A stretch of 64,000 bases of DNA from Maritimibacter dapengensis (GTDB taxonomy: Bacteria; Pseudomonadota; Alphaproteobacteria; Rhodobacterales; Rhodobacteraceae). Both the position numbers and the translations under genes were made by a program. Location of the stretch: the NCBI RefSeq assembly GCF_019218265.1, contig NZ_JAHUZE010000001.1, positions 372,001 through 436,000 on the forward strand, read 5' to 3'. Shown piece after piece: positions 1 through 7,644 of this stretch. The first letter of the stretch is position 1; every line of letters begins with the position of its first letter. A model generated the notes under the pieces. That model was given only the letters and a program-made list of their open reading frames with translations, was not told the DNA's origin and did not search any database.

Positions 1-399
1 GCGGAGACGCCGGTTCACGTTGATTGCTGTGTGAAGACCTGCGGCAGGGGGTTCGGGCGACTCGATCGTTCCAACCGAAAACCGCCAAAACGAGTCTGTT
101 GGCGAGACTGCGACCGTGCCGGTTGAACGGCGACGGCGGGCATCGGTGGATGTTCGCCGTAATGCCGCTCATTCGGCGAAACCTCGCTCGTCTTTCACCA
201 CAACATGATGCGCGCCTGCATCAGATCGGGCCAACCGCTGGGCGGGAGGCTTCACGTCATCGCGCCGGATTTTGCACAAGTGCGCCATGGGTCGCCCCTT
301 GGACGGTGAGCAGTATTTCCGTCGAGAGGTGGCGCATCGGTCCATCGGAGCGGGTGGCCGGATTGAAGAGTAGCTCTTTCTGCTTGGAGTGAAAGATTA
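1..399. other. Leading stretch without a supported gene
   Basis: Several overlapping open frames on both strands cross this stretch. None has a recognisable protein motif, a good ribosome binding site or a convincing start. The longest plus-strand frame (24-392) opens on TTG and its translation is arginine-rich and featureless. I see no RNA gene or repeat here. The 3' part probably holds the promoter of the small membrane protein that starts at 400. Confidence 0.5.
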
Positions 400-720
400 A
401 TGAAAAATAACATGTCAGAAACTGACAGGCGCAGGCAAACCGTGGGTCGCGACAGCGACGTTTCGGGCGACGATGTGAAGCGGAGCAATAGCAAGCGCAG
501 TCAATCACAGATTATCGACAAATTGTTCGTCGTGATTCTCTTCGTCGTCGTGGGCGGGTTCGAACTTCTGCTTGGTTGGGCGGTCTATCGTGAAATCGCA
601 CAGCCTGTAGGCTACACCGGATCGTCCGTGAACCTCGTGCCGCTGATTGCACTCGGCATACTCACCTTAATTGCGGCGGCGGCGGTGTTTCCACGGAACC
701 CGGAGTTCGATCAGCGCTAG
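400..720 (+). CDS. Small hypothetical membrane protein (106 aa)
   Basis: I do not recognise a family. The first 38 residues are polar and rich in Arg, Lys, Asp and Ser. Two hydrophobic helices follow, at about residues 42-64 and 77-97, so the product is probably an inner-membrane protein with two transmembrane segments and a charged cytoplasmic N-terminus. A GGAG lies 12 bases before the chosen ATG. A second in-frame ATG four codons later is an alternative start. The gene ends 18 bases before the end of the converging nuclease-family gene. The hydrophobic pattern and GC-rich third positions support coding, but the function is unknown. Confidence 0.6.
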   Translation: MKNNMSETDRRRQTVGRDSDVSGDDVKRSNSKRSQSQIIDKLFVVILFVVVGGFELLLGWAVYREIAQPVGYTGSSVNLVPLIALGILTLIAAAAVFPRNPEFDQR

Positions 721-738
721 TGAGACCGTTCGTCCGGC

Positions 739-1656
739 TCAGGGCAATGCGATGGATGCGAGCCGCCCCTCGTGGTCCGAGCCGTGTTCGGGGCGCGCTG
801 TCATGCGCCCTGTCGCGCCAGTAGGCACGAGCACCTGGTCGATCGGCAAAGGCAGGAAGGGGCCGCCTTTTTCATAACTGGTTTGGATGGGACCAAGCGA
901 TCGGGTGCCGCTTGCCTTGCGTATCATGCGCGCGCTCCGACCCCATGGCACCATGTTGAAATCGCCGCCGATCACCACGGGCCCATCGAGGGTTTCGAGC
1001 TTGTCCGCGATGCGCAGGGCCTGGGACATCTGATCGTAGGGGAAGGGCCATTCCAAGTGTAGCGACAGGGCCCAGACATATTTTGCATCGGGCGTGATGA
1101 CCTGCACGCCGGCCAGTCCGGCCCCCTCGAGACAGAACGCCGACCCCACGATGATGGGGAGAGACGTGAGCAGCCCCACGTCCTGTCGGGGGCGGAATGG
1201 GCAGATGACCTTGGTGGGGTAGTGGTCATACATTCGGGCCATGTACTTTCGATTGTGGTCGGATACCTCCTGAAGCGTCACGATATCTGCGCCGGAAGCG
1301 ATGATGTCGTCCGCGAGCGGATAGCGCGGCCAGGCGCGCGAGAGCAGGTTTTTCTGATAGAGCGTGAGGCAGGTGTTCTTGCAGGGCGTGCCGGAAGCGA
1401 GGAAGACCGGGGCGAGGGAGCCGAACGAAACGAAGCTTCCGAGCAGGCACAGGATGGCCAAGCGTCGCGCTGACTGACGGAACAAACCGATTGCGATCGG
1501 CGCAAGCAAGGTTCCGGCGAGCGGGCGCACCACGGCAAAGGTATCGCCTGCCGCAAGAACGCCACCCAGAAACCCCAAAGCAACGACCGCAAGCAGACCC
1601 CAAGCGCTCGCTCGCACGGCAAACCGTGCTGCATCGTCAAATTTACCGTTACCCAT
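739..1656 (-). CDS. Endonuclease/exonuclease/phosphatase family protein with membrane anchor
   Basis: The protein has 305 residues. Three hydrophobic helices (about 15-37, 41-58 and 66-86) anchor it, and a catalytic domain of the EEP superfamily (DNase I, sphingomyelinase and phosphatase-like enzymes) fills the rest. Conserved positions are visible: Asn103 in YQKN, Glu130 in LQEV, His200 in SLHLE, the GGDFN block at 230-234, Asp273 in IDQV and the Asp-His pair at 294-295 in GSDHEG. All metal and catalytic residues appear present, so an active phosphodiesterase or phosphatase acting on the periplasmic side is likely. The substrate cannot be read from sequence. It stands alone on the minus strand. 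Confidence 0.85.
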   Translation of the reverse strand: MGNGKFDDAARFAVRASAWGLLAVVALGFLGGVLAAGDTFAVVRPLAGTLLAPIAIGLFRQSARRLAILCLLGSFVSFGSLAPVFLASGTPCKNTCLTLYQKNLLSRAWPRYPLADDIIASGADIVTLQEVSDHNRKYMARMYDHYPTKVICPFRPRQDVGLLTSLPIIVGSAFCLEGAGLAGVQVITPDAKYVWALSLHLEWPFPYDQMSQALRIADKLETLDGPVVIGGDFNMVPWGRSARMIRKASGTRSLGPIQTSYEKGGPFLPLPIDQVLVPTGATGRMTARPEHGSDHEGRLASIALP

Positions 1657-1958
1657 CGTAATCTGAACCTATCGACGCTTCCGGCCCGTGGGAAGTGTGC
1701 CAAGAACGATCAATCGCGCGCCACCATGACCGCGGATTGACCATACAAACTGCGCCGCGACCAAAAGTCCGCCGGTCTGTTGCCAATTTCCATGCACAGG
1801 CCGTTCATGGTGCCCGAAAGGTGTTCACTGACACTCATGACGAATGCCTCGCCTCTTGCGGGGCGACGAAAACAGATGCACCATTTGAGGAAATTCAACG
1901 GCATACATGGGCTGGGCTTTTGCCTAAGGCCTTGTGGTTGCACGTGGGGCGAGACTGA
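1657..1958. other. Divergent intergenic region, no supported gene
   Basis: The stretch separates the minus-strand EEP gene from the plus-strand ABC importer and must hold both promoters. Short open frames on both strands (for example 1710-1943 minus) have no recognisable features. I cannot place a convincing -35/-10 pair or operator here. Confidence 0.4.
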
Positions 1959-3080
1959 ATGACCAGATCCGAAGACGCCGTCTTTCTGAAACTTGACGAC
2001 GTGAAGAAAAGCTATGACCAGAAAAGCCTGGTCGTAAAAGGGTTCGATATAGCGGTCGAACAGGGGGAGTTCATCACGCTGCTCGGGCCGTCAGGGTCGG
2101 GTAAGACGACGGTGCTCATGATGCTCGCAGGGTTCGAGAGCGTCACGTCGGGCACGATCTCGATCCGGGGTAAGTCGATCAACAAGACCGCCCCCTACAA
2201 GCGCAACATCGGCATGGTGTTCCAGAACTACGCACTGTTCCCCCACATGACGGTGGCCGAAAACCTCGCCTATCCGCTGAGCGTGCGTGGCATGAGCAAG
2301 GCGGATCAGAAGGCCCGGATCGCGGAATACCTCAAGCTCGTTGAACTCGACGACTTCGGGCACAGGTATCCCGGCCAGCTCTCCGGCGGGCAGATGCAGC
2401 GCGTCGCGCTCGCGCGGGCGATGATTTTCGAGCCGACGCTGATCCTGATGGACGAGCCTTTGGGCGCGCTCGACAAGAAGCTGCGCGAGCAGATGCAATA
2501 CGAGATCACGCGGTTGCACGAAAAGCTCGGCTTCACAGTGATTTACGTGACCCATGACCAGGCCGAGGCCTTGTCGATGTCGGACCGGATTGCGGTGTTC
2601 AACGACGGGGTCGTTCAGCAATGCGCACCGCCCGCAGAGCTTTACGAGCGGCCCGTAAACGCGTTCGTGGCGGAGTTCATCGGCGAGAACAATTTCGTCG
2701 AGGGCCATGTCGAGCGCATCGAAGGTGGCCGCGCTGTCGTGTCGGTCAAGGGCGGTGGGCAGATCGTGGCGGAAGCTGCGCAAGGGTTGGAGGCCAGCGG
2801 GCGCTGTATCGTGTCGATCCGCCCCGAAAAGCTCTTCATCCACCCCACGTCGCACGACCATGACAACGAGATCGAGGCGACGTTCGTCGCGCGGATCTAT
2901 GTCGGCGATTTCATCCGTTACTATTTCCGGCTCAGCGACGGATCGGAAATCGTGGTAAAGGTTCTGAATGACCTATCCGCGCCCGAGTTCGGTGAAGGGG
3001 ACCAGGGTCGTCTTCAATGGCTCATCTCGGATAGCATCGCGTTCCCCCATGACGGGGAAATGCCGGATACGACGGGGTAA
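1959..3080 (+). CDS. potA: ABC transporter ATP-binding protein, polyamine (PotA) type
   Basis: This is the ATPase subunit of an importer of the spermidine/putrescine/opine class. The 373-residue protein shows Walker A at 43-51 (GPSGSGKTT), the signature LSGGQ at 141-145, Walker B ending in Asp165-Glu166, and the switch His199. A TOBE-type C-terminal domain (about 290-360) is typical of PotA/MalK-like subunits. It is the first gene of a four-gene set with the binding protein 43 bases downstream, then two permeases. The start ATG overlaps a GACTGAATG context with a GGGGCGAG-like ribosome site. The class is certain, but the actual substrate (polyamine, opine or another cation) is inferred from family resemblance only. 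Confidence 0.85.
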   Translation: MTRSEDAVFLKLDDVKKSYDQKSLVVKGFDIAVEQGEFITLLGPSGSGKTTVLMMLAGFESVTSGTISIRGKSINKTAPYKRNIGMVFQNYALFPHMTVAENLAYPLSVRGMSKADQKARIAEYLKLVELDDFGHRYPGQLSGGQMQRVALARAMIFEPTLILMDEPLGALDKKLREQMQYEITRLHEKLGFTVIYVTHDQAEALSMSDRIAVFNDGVVQQCAPPAELYERPVNAFVAEFIGENNFVEGHVERIEGGRAVVSVKGGGQIVAEAAQGLEASGRCIVSIRPEKLFIHPTSHDHDNEIEATFVARIYVGDFIRYYFRLSDGSEIVVKVLNDLSAPEFGEGDQGRLQWLISDSIAFPHDGEMPDTTG

Positions 3081-3123
3081 TCGGGGCCCCGCATATTTTC
3101 CCGACCCAACAAGGAGGCTCAAA

Positions 3124-4176
3124 ATGAAGAAAACCAATCTTTCACTGCTTGCGGGGGCATTGGTCCTCGCCGCACAGGGCGCTTCGGCCCAGGATCTGAC
3201 GGTCACGTCCTTCGGTGGCGCTTATGGCGCGGCTCAGAAGGAGCACATGATCGACCCTTACGTGGAATCGTCCGGGACCAACATCCTGTTCGAGGATTAC
3301 GGTGGCGGCGTGGCCGAGATGAAGGCGCAAAGCGAAAGCGGCAATATCCAGTGGGACGTGGTGGATATCGAAGTGATCGACCTCGAACGCGCGTGTTCGG
3401 AAGGCTATGTGGCCGTGATCGACCATTCGATCCTGCCGCCGGGCGACGATGGCACTCCGGCGTCCGAAGATTTCATCCCCGAGGCTCTGCATGAATGCGG
3501 CGTGGGCAACATCGTGTGGTCGATCATCTTCGCCCATGCAGACGACGCTTACCCGGACGGCGGCCCGACCACGATCGCGGATTTCTTCGACACCGAGGCG
3601 TTCCCTGGCAAGCGTGGACTGCGCAAGCGTCCGCAGGTGAACCTGGAATGGGCGCTTCTGGCCGATGGCGTCGCGCCGGAAGAGGTGTATGAGACCCTCG
3701 CCACCGAAGAGGGCCAGCAACGCGCCTTCGACAAGCTCGCCACGATCAAGGACGATATCGTCTGGTACGACAGCTGGTCGCAGGCCCCCGTTCTTCTGAA
3801 CGACGGTGGCGCGCAGATGGTGCAGTCGGCCAATGGCCGGATTTTCGCTGCGATCAAGGACGAAGGCGCGCCTTTCACCATGATCTGGGACAGCCACGTT
3901 TATGACCTCGATGTCTGGGCCGTGATGGAAGGCACTGAGAAGATGGACATGGCGCTCGACTTCATCAAATCCGCGACCATGACAGTTCCGCTTTCGGGGA
4001 TGCAGGACGTGGCCTATGGCCCGACCCGCAAATCCGCGCAGGCGCTTCTGCCCGAGGACGTGAAGCAGGACCTGCCGACCGCGCACCTCGACGAAGGGCT
4101 GAAGGCCGACGGCATCTTCTGGGCCGATTACGGCGAGTCACTCGGCGAGAAGTTCAACGAGTGGCTGCTTCAGTAA
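3124..4176 (+). CDS. potD: ABC transporter periplasmic substrate-binding protein (polyamine type)
   Basis: The binding protein is 350 residues long and starts with a clear Sec signal peptide (residues 1-22, cleavage after GASA). The mature part begins LTVTSFGGAYG, a motif common in PotD-like proteins. I chose this start because AAGGAGG lies seven bases upstream; the same frame stays open further upstream into the ATPase gene but has no signal peptide there. Aromatic and acidic residues (for example DIEVIDLE, IWDSHVYDLD) fit binding of a cationic ligand, which is an inference. A strong stem-loop follows the stop codon and may raise its mRNA level relative to the permeases. Confidence 0.85.
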   Translation: MKKTNLSLLAGALVLAAQGASAQDLTVTSFGGAYGAAQKEHMIDPYVESSGTNILFEDYGGGVAEMKAQSESGNIQWDVVDIEVIDLERACSEGYVAVIDHSILPPGDDGTPASEDFIPEALHECGVGNIVWSIIFAHADDAYPDGGPTTIADFFDTEAFPGKRGLRKRPQVNLEWALLADGVAPEEVYETLATEEGQQRAFDKLATIKDDIVWYDSWSQAPVLLNDGGAQMVQSANGRIFAAIKDEGAPFTMIWDSHVYDLDVWAVMEGTEKMDMALDFIKSATMTVPLSGMQDVAYGPTRKSAQALLPEDVKQDLPTAHLDEGLKADGIFWADYGESLGEKFNEWLLQ

Positions 4177-4190
4177 GCCGATAGGAAACC

Positions 4191-4216
4191 GCCCCGCGCG
4201 ATCCGTTGCGCGGGGC
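4191..4216 (+). promoter_or_regulatory. GC-rich stem-loop between binding-protein and permease genes
   Basis: A perfect 9-bp stem (GCCCCGCGC paired with GCGCGGGGC) with an 8-base loop lies 14 bases after the binding-protein stop and just before the permease ribosome site. No T-tract follows, so it is more likely an mRNA-stabilising or partial-termination hairpin than a full terminator. Such elements are known after binding-protein genes in ABC operons. Confidence 0.6.
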
Positions 4217-4233
4217 ATGTATTGGAGACTGGC

Positions 4234-5484
4234 ATGGCCGGTTCGGCACGCGACCAAAGACGACTTGCTCCCGAAGACGCGCGAAATGCGGCGCGGGAGA
4301 TCCGCGCGCAGCGTGTCCGGGCCTTTCTGTTCGTGACGCCATTGCTGGTATTCATCGGGTTCGCTTTCGTCGCGCCCATCGCCTCGATGCTGTTTCGCAG
4401 CGCCTACAATCCGACCGTGGCCGAGCTTGTTCCGGCTTCGCTGGAGGCGCTGGCGGAATGGGACGGTGAGGGGCAGCCATCCGAAGCGGTCCTGACTCAG
4501 TTCGCCGTGGACATGAAAAGGCTCGCGAACGACCGCACGTCGGGTCAGCTTGCCGAAGAGATCAACCGCAATCTGCCCGGCACGTCGAGCGTGGTGAAAT
4601 CCACGGCGCGCAACCTGCGTCGCGTCGAGGATGCGGAATTGGCCAGCAATGGCGCCGCGCTCCTCCTCGAGGCGAACGACGCCTGGGGCGAGCCGGGGAT
4701 ATGGCGCGCGCTGCGCAAGGCCGGAAAGACCTATACGACCGGGTATTACCTGACTGCGCTCGATCTTGAGATGACGCGGGACGGGTCGATCCAGCAACGC
4801 GACACGCAGATTTACCTGAAGCTCTACGGCAAAACGCTCTGGATGGCGCTCATCATCACGCTTCTGACGCTGGTGCTGGGTTATCCGCTCGCCTTCCACA
4901 TGGCGCATAGTTCGACATCGCGGGCGAATTTCCTGATGGTGTTCGTGCTGCTCCCGTTCTGGACTTCGCTTCTGGTCCGCACGACCTCGTGGATCGCCTT
5001 GTTGCAGACCAACGGCGTCGTCAACTCCGCGCTGATCGCGCTGGGCCTGACGCGCCAGCCGCACGAGATGCTTTACACGCAGTTTTCGACCGTCATCGCG
5101 ATGACGCACATTCTGCTGCCGTTCATGGTTCTGCCGCTCTATTCGGTCATGCGCGGCATCGACCCGAGCTTCATGCGCGCCGCCTTGTCGATGGGCAGCC
5201 GACCGATCCCGGCATTCCTGCGGATCTACCTGCCGATGAGCCTGCCGGGGTTGTCGGCCGGGGCGCTTCTCGTTTTCATCATTTCGGTCGGATATTACAT
5301 CACGCCCGCGCTCGTGGGTGGCACGGACGGGCAGATGATTTCGAACATCATCGCCTTCCATATGCAGCAATCGAACAACTGGGAGCTTGCGGCGGCGCTC
5401 GGGTCGCTTCTGCTGTTCCTGATCGTCGCGCTCTACTGGCTCTATGACCGTTTCATCGGGGCCGGGAACATCAAGCTGGGGTAG
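4234..5484 (+). CDS. potB: ABC transporter permease (PotB type)
   Basis: Inner-membrane permease of 416 residues. The first transmembrane helix is at about residues 28-50. A long, mostly hydrophilic insertion (about 55-195) precedes the remaining five helices, a layout seen in longer PotB-like permeases. The cytoplasmic EAA loop is visible around MRAALSMGSRPIPAFLRIYLPMSLP. The frame can also open at a TTG at 4222, but TTGGAG there is better read as the ribosome site for the ATG at 4234. It lies between the binding-protein gene and the second permease, whose start is five bases after this stop. Confidence 0.8.
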   Translation: MAGSARDQRRLAPEDARNAAREIRAQRVRAFLFVTPLLVFIGFAFVAPIASMLFRSAYNPTVAELVPASLEALAEWDGEGQPSEAVLTQFAVDMKRLANDRTSGQLAEEINRNLPGTSSVVKSTARNLRRVEDAELASNGAALLLEANDAWGEPGIWRALRKAGKTYTTGYYLTALDLEMTRDGSIQQRDTQIYLKLYGKTLWMALIITLLTLVLGYPLAFHMAHSSTSRANFLMVFVLLPFWTSLLVRTTSWIALLQTNGVVNSALIALGLTRQPHEMLYTQFSTVIAMTHILLPFMVLPLYSVMRGIDPSFMRAALSMGSRPIPAFLRIYLPMSLPGLSAGALLVFIISVGYYITPALVGGTDGQMISNIIAFHMQQSNNWELAAALGSLLLFLIVALYWLYDRFIGAGNIKLG

Positions 5485-5488
5485 GGCC

Positions 5489-6337
5489 ATGAACAAGTTC
5501 CCGGAATATTTCACGATCTGGCACATCGCGGGGCATTATGCCCTGCGGCTCATGGCCTATCTCGTGCTCGCCTTCCTGATCCTGCCGATCCTGGTCATCA
5601 TACCGCTGTCGTTCAACGCGGAGCCGTTCTTCACCTTCACGCCGGGGATGCTGTCGCTCGATCCCGACGCCTATTCGCTGCGCTGGTACAACGAGATCGT
5701 GACGGACCAGAAATGGACGCTCGCGATCCGGAACAGCTTCATCATCGGGATCGCCGCGGCACTTCTTGCGACCGTGCTCGGCACCATCGCAGCTGTCGGA
5801 TTGTCATCGCCGTGGATGCCGTTCAAACGGCTCATCACGGCGCTGCTTCTCTCGCCCATGATCGTGCCGCTGATCATCATCGCGGCGGGCATGTTCTTTT
5901 TCTACACGACGTTCGGGTTGGTCGGGACTTTTCCGGGGCTGATCATCGCCCATGCGGCGCTGGGCGTTCCTTTCGTCATCATCACCGTGACCGCGACGCT
6001 GACCGGGTTCGACAGGTCGCTTTTCAGCGCGGGGCTGAGCCTTGGCGCTTCGCCCGTGAAGGTGTTCTGGGACGTGGTGATCCCGCTCATCCGGCCCGGG
6101 GTGATCTCGGGCGGCCTGTTCGCCTTCGTCACGTCGTTCGACGAGGTCGTTCTGGTCCTCTTTCTCGCGGGGCCTGAGCAACGCACCATCCCGCGTCAGA
6201 TGTTCTCAGGCCTGAGGGAGCAGATCAATCCGACGATTCTGGCTGTCGCGACTTTGCTCGTGGCGTTGTCCATCGCGCTCCTCGTCACGCTCGAGTTCCT
6301 GCGCCGGCGATCGGAGCGATTACGCGGGGCCGAATAG
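5489..6337 (+). CDS. potC: ABC transporter permease (PotC type)
   Basis: Second membrane subunit of the same importer, 282 residues with about six transmembrane helices. The EAA loop that docks the ATPase is seen near FSAGLSLGASPVKVFWDVVIPLIRPG. The frame is open a further 15 codons upstream inside the previous gene, but the ATG at 5489, directly after the previous stop, with a GGGG-rich upstream stretch, gives the usual PotC N-terminus. It completes the ATPase/binding protein/permease/permease order. No gene for a polyamine-degrading enzyme is adjacent, so the substrate remains open. Confidence 0.8.
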   Translation: MNKFPEYFTIWHIAGHYALRLMAYLVLAFLILPILVIIPLSFNAEPFFTFTPGMLSLDPDAYSLRWYNEIVTDQKWTLAIRNSFIIGIAAALLATVLGTIAAVGLSSPWMPFKRLITALLLSPMIVPLIIIAAGMFFFYTTFGLVGTFPGLIIAHAALGVPFVIITVTATLTGFDRSLFSAGLSLGASPVKVFWDVVIPLIRPGVISGGLFAFVTSFDEVVLVLFLAGPEQRTIPRQMFSGLREQINPTILAVATLLVALSIALLVTLEFLRRRSERLRGAE

Positions 6338-6379
6338 GCGCACTTTTCATTTCCCGGTCCAGCGGGCAGGCTGTCAGTC

Positions 6380-7030
6380 ATGACTCGCCCGACGCCGATA
6401 CAATTCGACCCCGCTGAACTTGACAGCCTGCTGGCCTGTCCGTCCTGCGACGCGTTGTTGCGGGATCGGGAAGTGACGCTCGGCGAGGTGTCGCGTTGTC
6501 CGCGGTGCCACCATGCGATGGAGACGCCCCGGAGCCTTGCCATGACTCGGATCATGATGCTGGCGATGGCGGCCCTGATTTTGGTCTTCGCCGCGGTCTA
6601 TTTCCCGTTTCTGAGAATCGATGCGGAGGGGTTTTCGAGTTCGAGCACGGTGATCGAAACCATCCTCGCTTATTCCGGGAGCCGCACCGGGTTCCTCTCG
6701 TTCACGCTCGCGGCGCTGATCGTGTTCATCCCGGCGGCGCGTTTCATCGCGCTGATCTACGTGCTCGGGCCCATGGCGATCGGGTGGCATCCCGCGCCAT
6801 ATGCAGGCACCGCGTTCCGCATCGCCGGATATCTGCGACCCTGGGCCATGGCGGAAATTTTCATCGTCGGCGTCGCGGTGGCGCTGGTGAAGGTGGCAGG
6901 GCTTGCCCATGTCACGGTCGGACCGGCGTTCTGGGCACTGGTGGCGCTCGTCATCGTGACGATATTCAAGGATACCTCAATGAGCAGGGTGACGGTGTGG
7001 AAAACACTGAACGCACGCAAGATTTCCTGA
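6380..7030 (+). CDS. pqiA: PqiA-like membrane protein, N-terminal half
   Basis: Paraquat-inducible protein A family, 216 residues. A zinc-ribbon-like motif (CPSCDALL ... CPRCHHAM, residues 20-45) precedes four predicted transmembrane helices (about 55-75, 95-118, 140-165 and 170-192). In E. coli PqiA both halves are one protein; here the second half is a separate gene that overlaps this one by 34 bases. PqiA-type proteins are inner-membrane partners of MCE-domain PqiB, which bridges the periplasm in lipid trafficking. The following genes encode exactly those partners, which supports the call. Confidence 0.8.
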   Translation: MTRPTPIQFDPAELDSLLACPSCDALLRDREVTLGEVSRCPRCHHAMETPRSLAMTRIMMLAMAALILVFAAVYFPFLRIDAEGFSSSSTVIETILAYSGSRTGFLSFTLAALIVFIPAARFIALIYVLGPMAIGWHPAPYAGTAFRIAGYLRPWAMAEIFIVGVAVALVKVAGLAHVTVGPAFWALVALVIVTIFKDTSMSRVTVWKTLNARKIS

Positions 7031-7644
7031 CCGCGCACGAGGCCGGGCTGGCGGGTTGCACGATCTGCGCCCACGTTTCGCCCATCGGGACCCGCCAATG
7101 TCCGCGCTGCGGAGGGCGATTGTCGAGCCCGGATCTTGCGTCGTTGCAGCGGGTTTGGGCGTGGCTGCTGGCGGGTCTCACGGTCTACATCCCCGCAAAT
7201 ATCTATCCGATGCTGCGCACCACGACCTTTGGGCGCACCACCGACAACACCATCATCGGTGGCGTTGCCGATCTCTGGGCACATGGCGATTACATGGTCG
7301 GTCTGGTGGTGTTCGTCGCCTCTGTCGTGGTGCCGTTGTTCAAGTTCGTGGTCATCGCGTATCTGAGCTTTTCGATCATCAATCCCGTTGCGGTCGGACC
7401 GTGGCGCAGGCAGATGCTGTTCGAGATCGTCGAATTCATCGGGCGTTGGTCGATGATCGACGTATTCGTGGTGGCGATCCTCGCGTCGCTGGTACAACTT
7501 GATTTCACAGCGTCGATCAAACCCGGTATAGCGGCAGTGAGCTTCGCACTCTCGGTTGTCTTCACAATGCTCGCGGCGCTCGCATTCGATTCCCGGCTGC
7601 TTTGGATGAACGTGGGCGGGCAAGAAGTCGGGGATGAAACATGA
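6997..7644 (+). CDS. pqiA: PqiA-like membrane protein, C-terminal half
   Basis: Second PqiA-family protein, 215 residues, with its own zinc ribbon (CTICAHVSPIGTRQCPRCGG) near residues 18-37 and four hydrophobic helices. The frame is open far upstream, through the preceding gene, but that part is a shadow. The GTG at 6997 places the zinc ribbon at the expected distance from the N-terminus. Its stop overlaps the ATG of the MCE gene (ATGA), so translation is probably coupled along the operon. Together with the preceding gene it reconstitutes the two-domain PqiA architecture. The exact start is uncertain. Confidence 0.75.
   Translation: MENTERTQDFLTAHEAGLAGCTICAHVSPIGTRQCPRCGGRLSSPDLASLQRVWAWLLAGLTVYIPANIYPMLRTTTFGRTTDNTIIGGVADLWAHGDYMVGLVVFVASVVVPLFKFVVIAYLSFSIINPVAVGPWRRQMLFEIVEFIGRWSMIDVFVVAILASLVQLDFTASIKPGIAAVSFALSVVFTMLAALAFDSRLLWMNVGGQEVGDET

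Noticed and set aside
24-392. 122-codon plus-strand frame at the left edge
   Set aside because: TTG start, no ribosome site and no recognisable sequence; I could not separate it from chance.
1710-1943. 77-codon minus-strand frame in the gap before the ABC importer
   Set aside because: No motif and no ribosome site; it overlaps the region needed for divergent promoters.
4138-5526. 462-codon minus-strand frame opposite the PotB-type permease
   Set aside because: Arg/His/Asp-rich translation without motifs, opposite a well-supported membrane protein gene.
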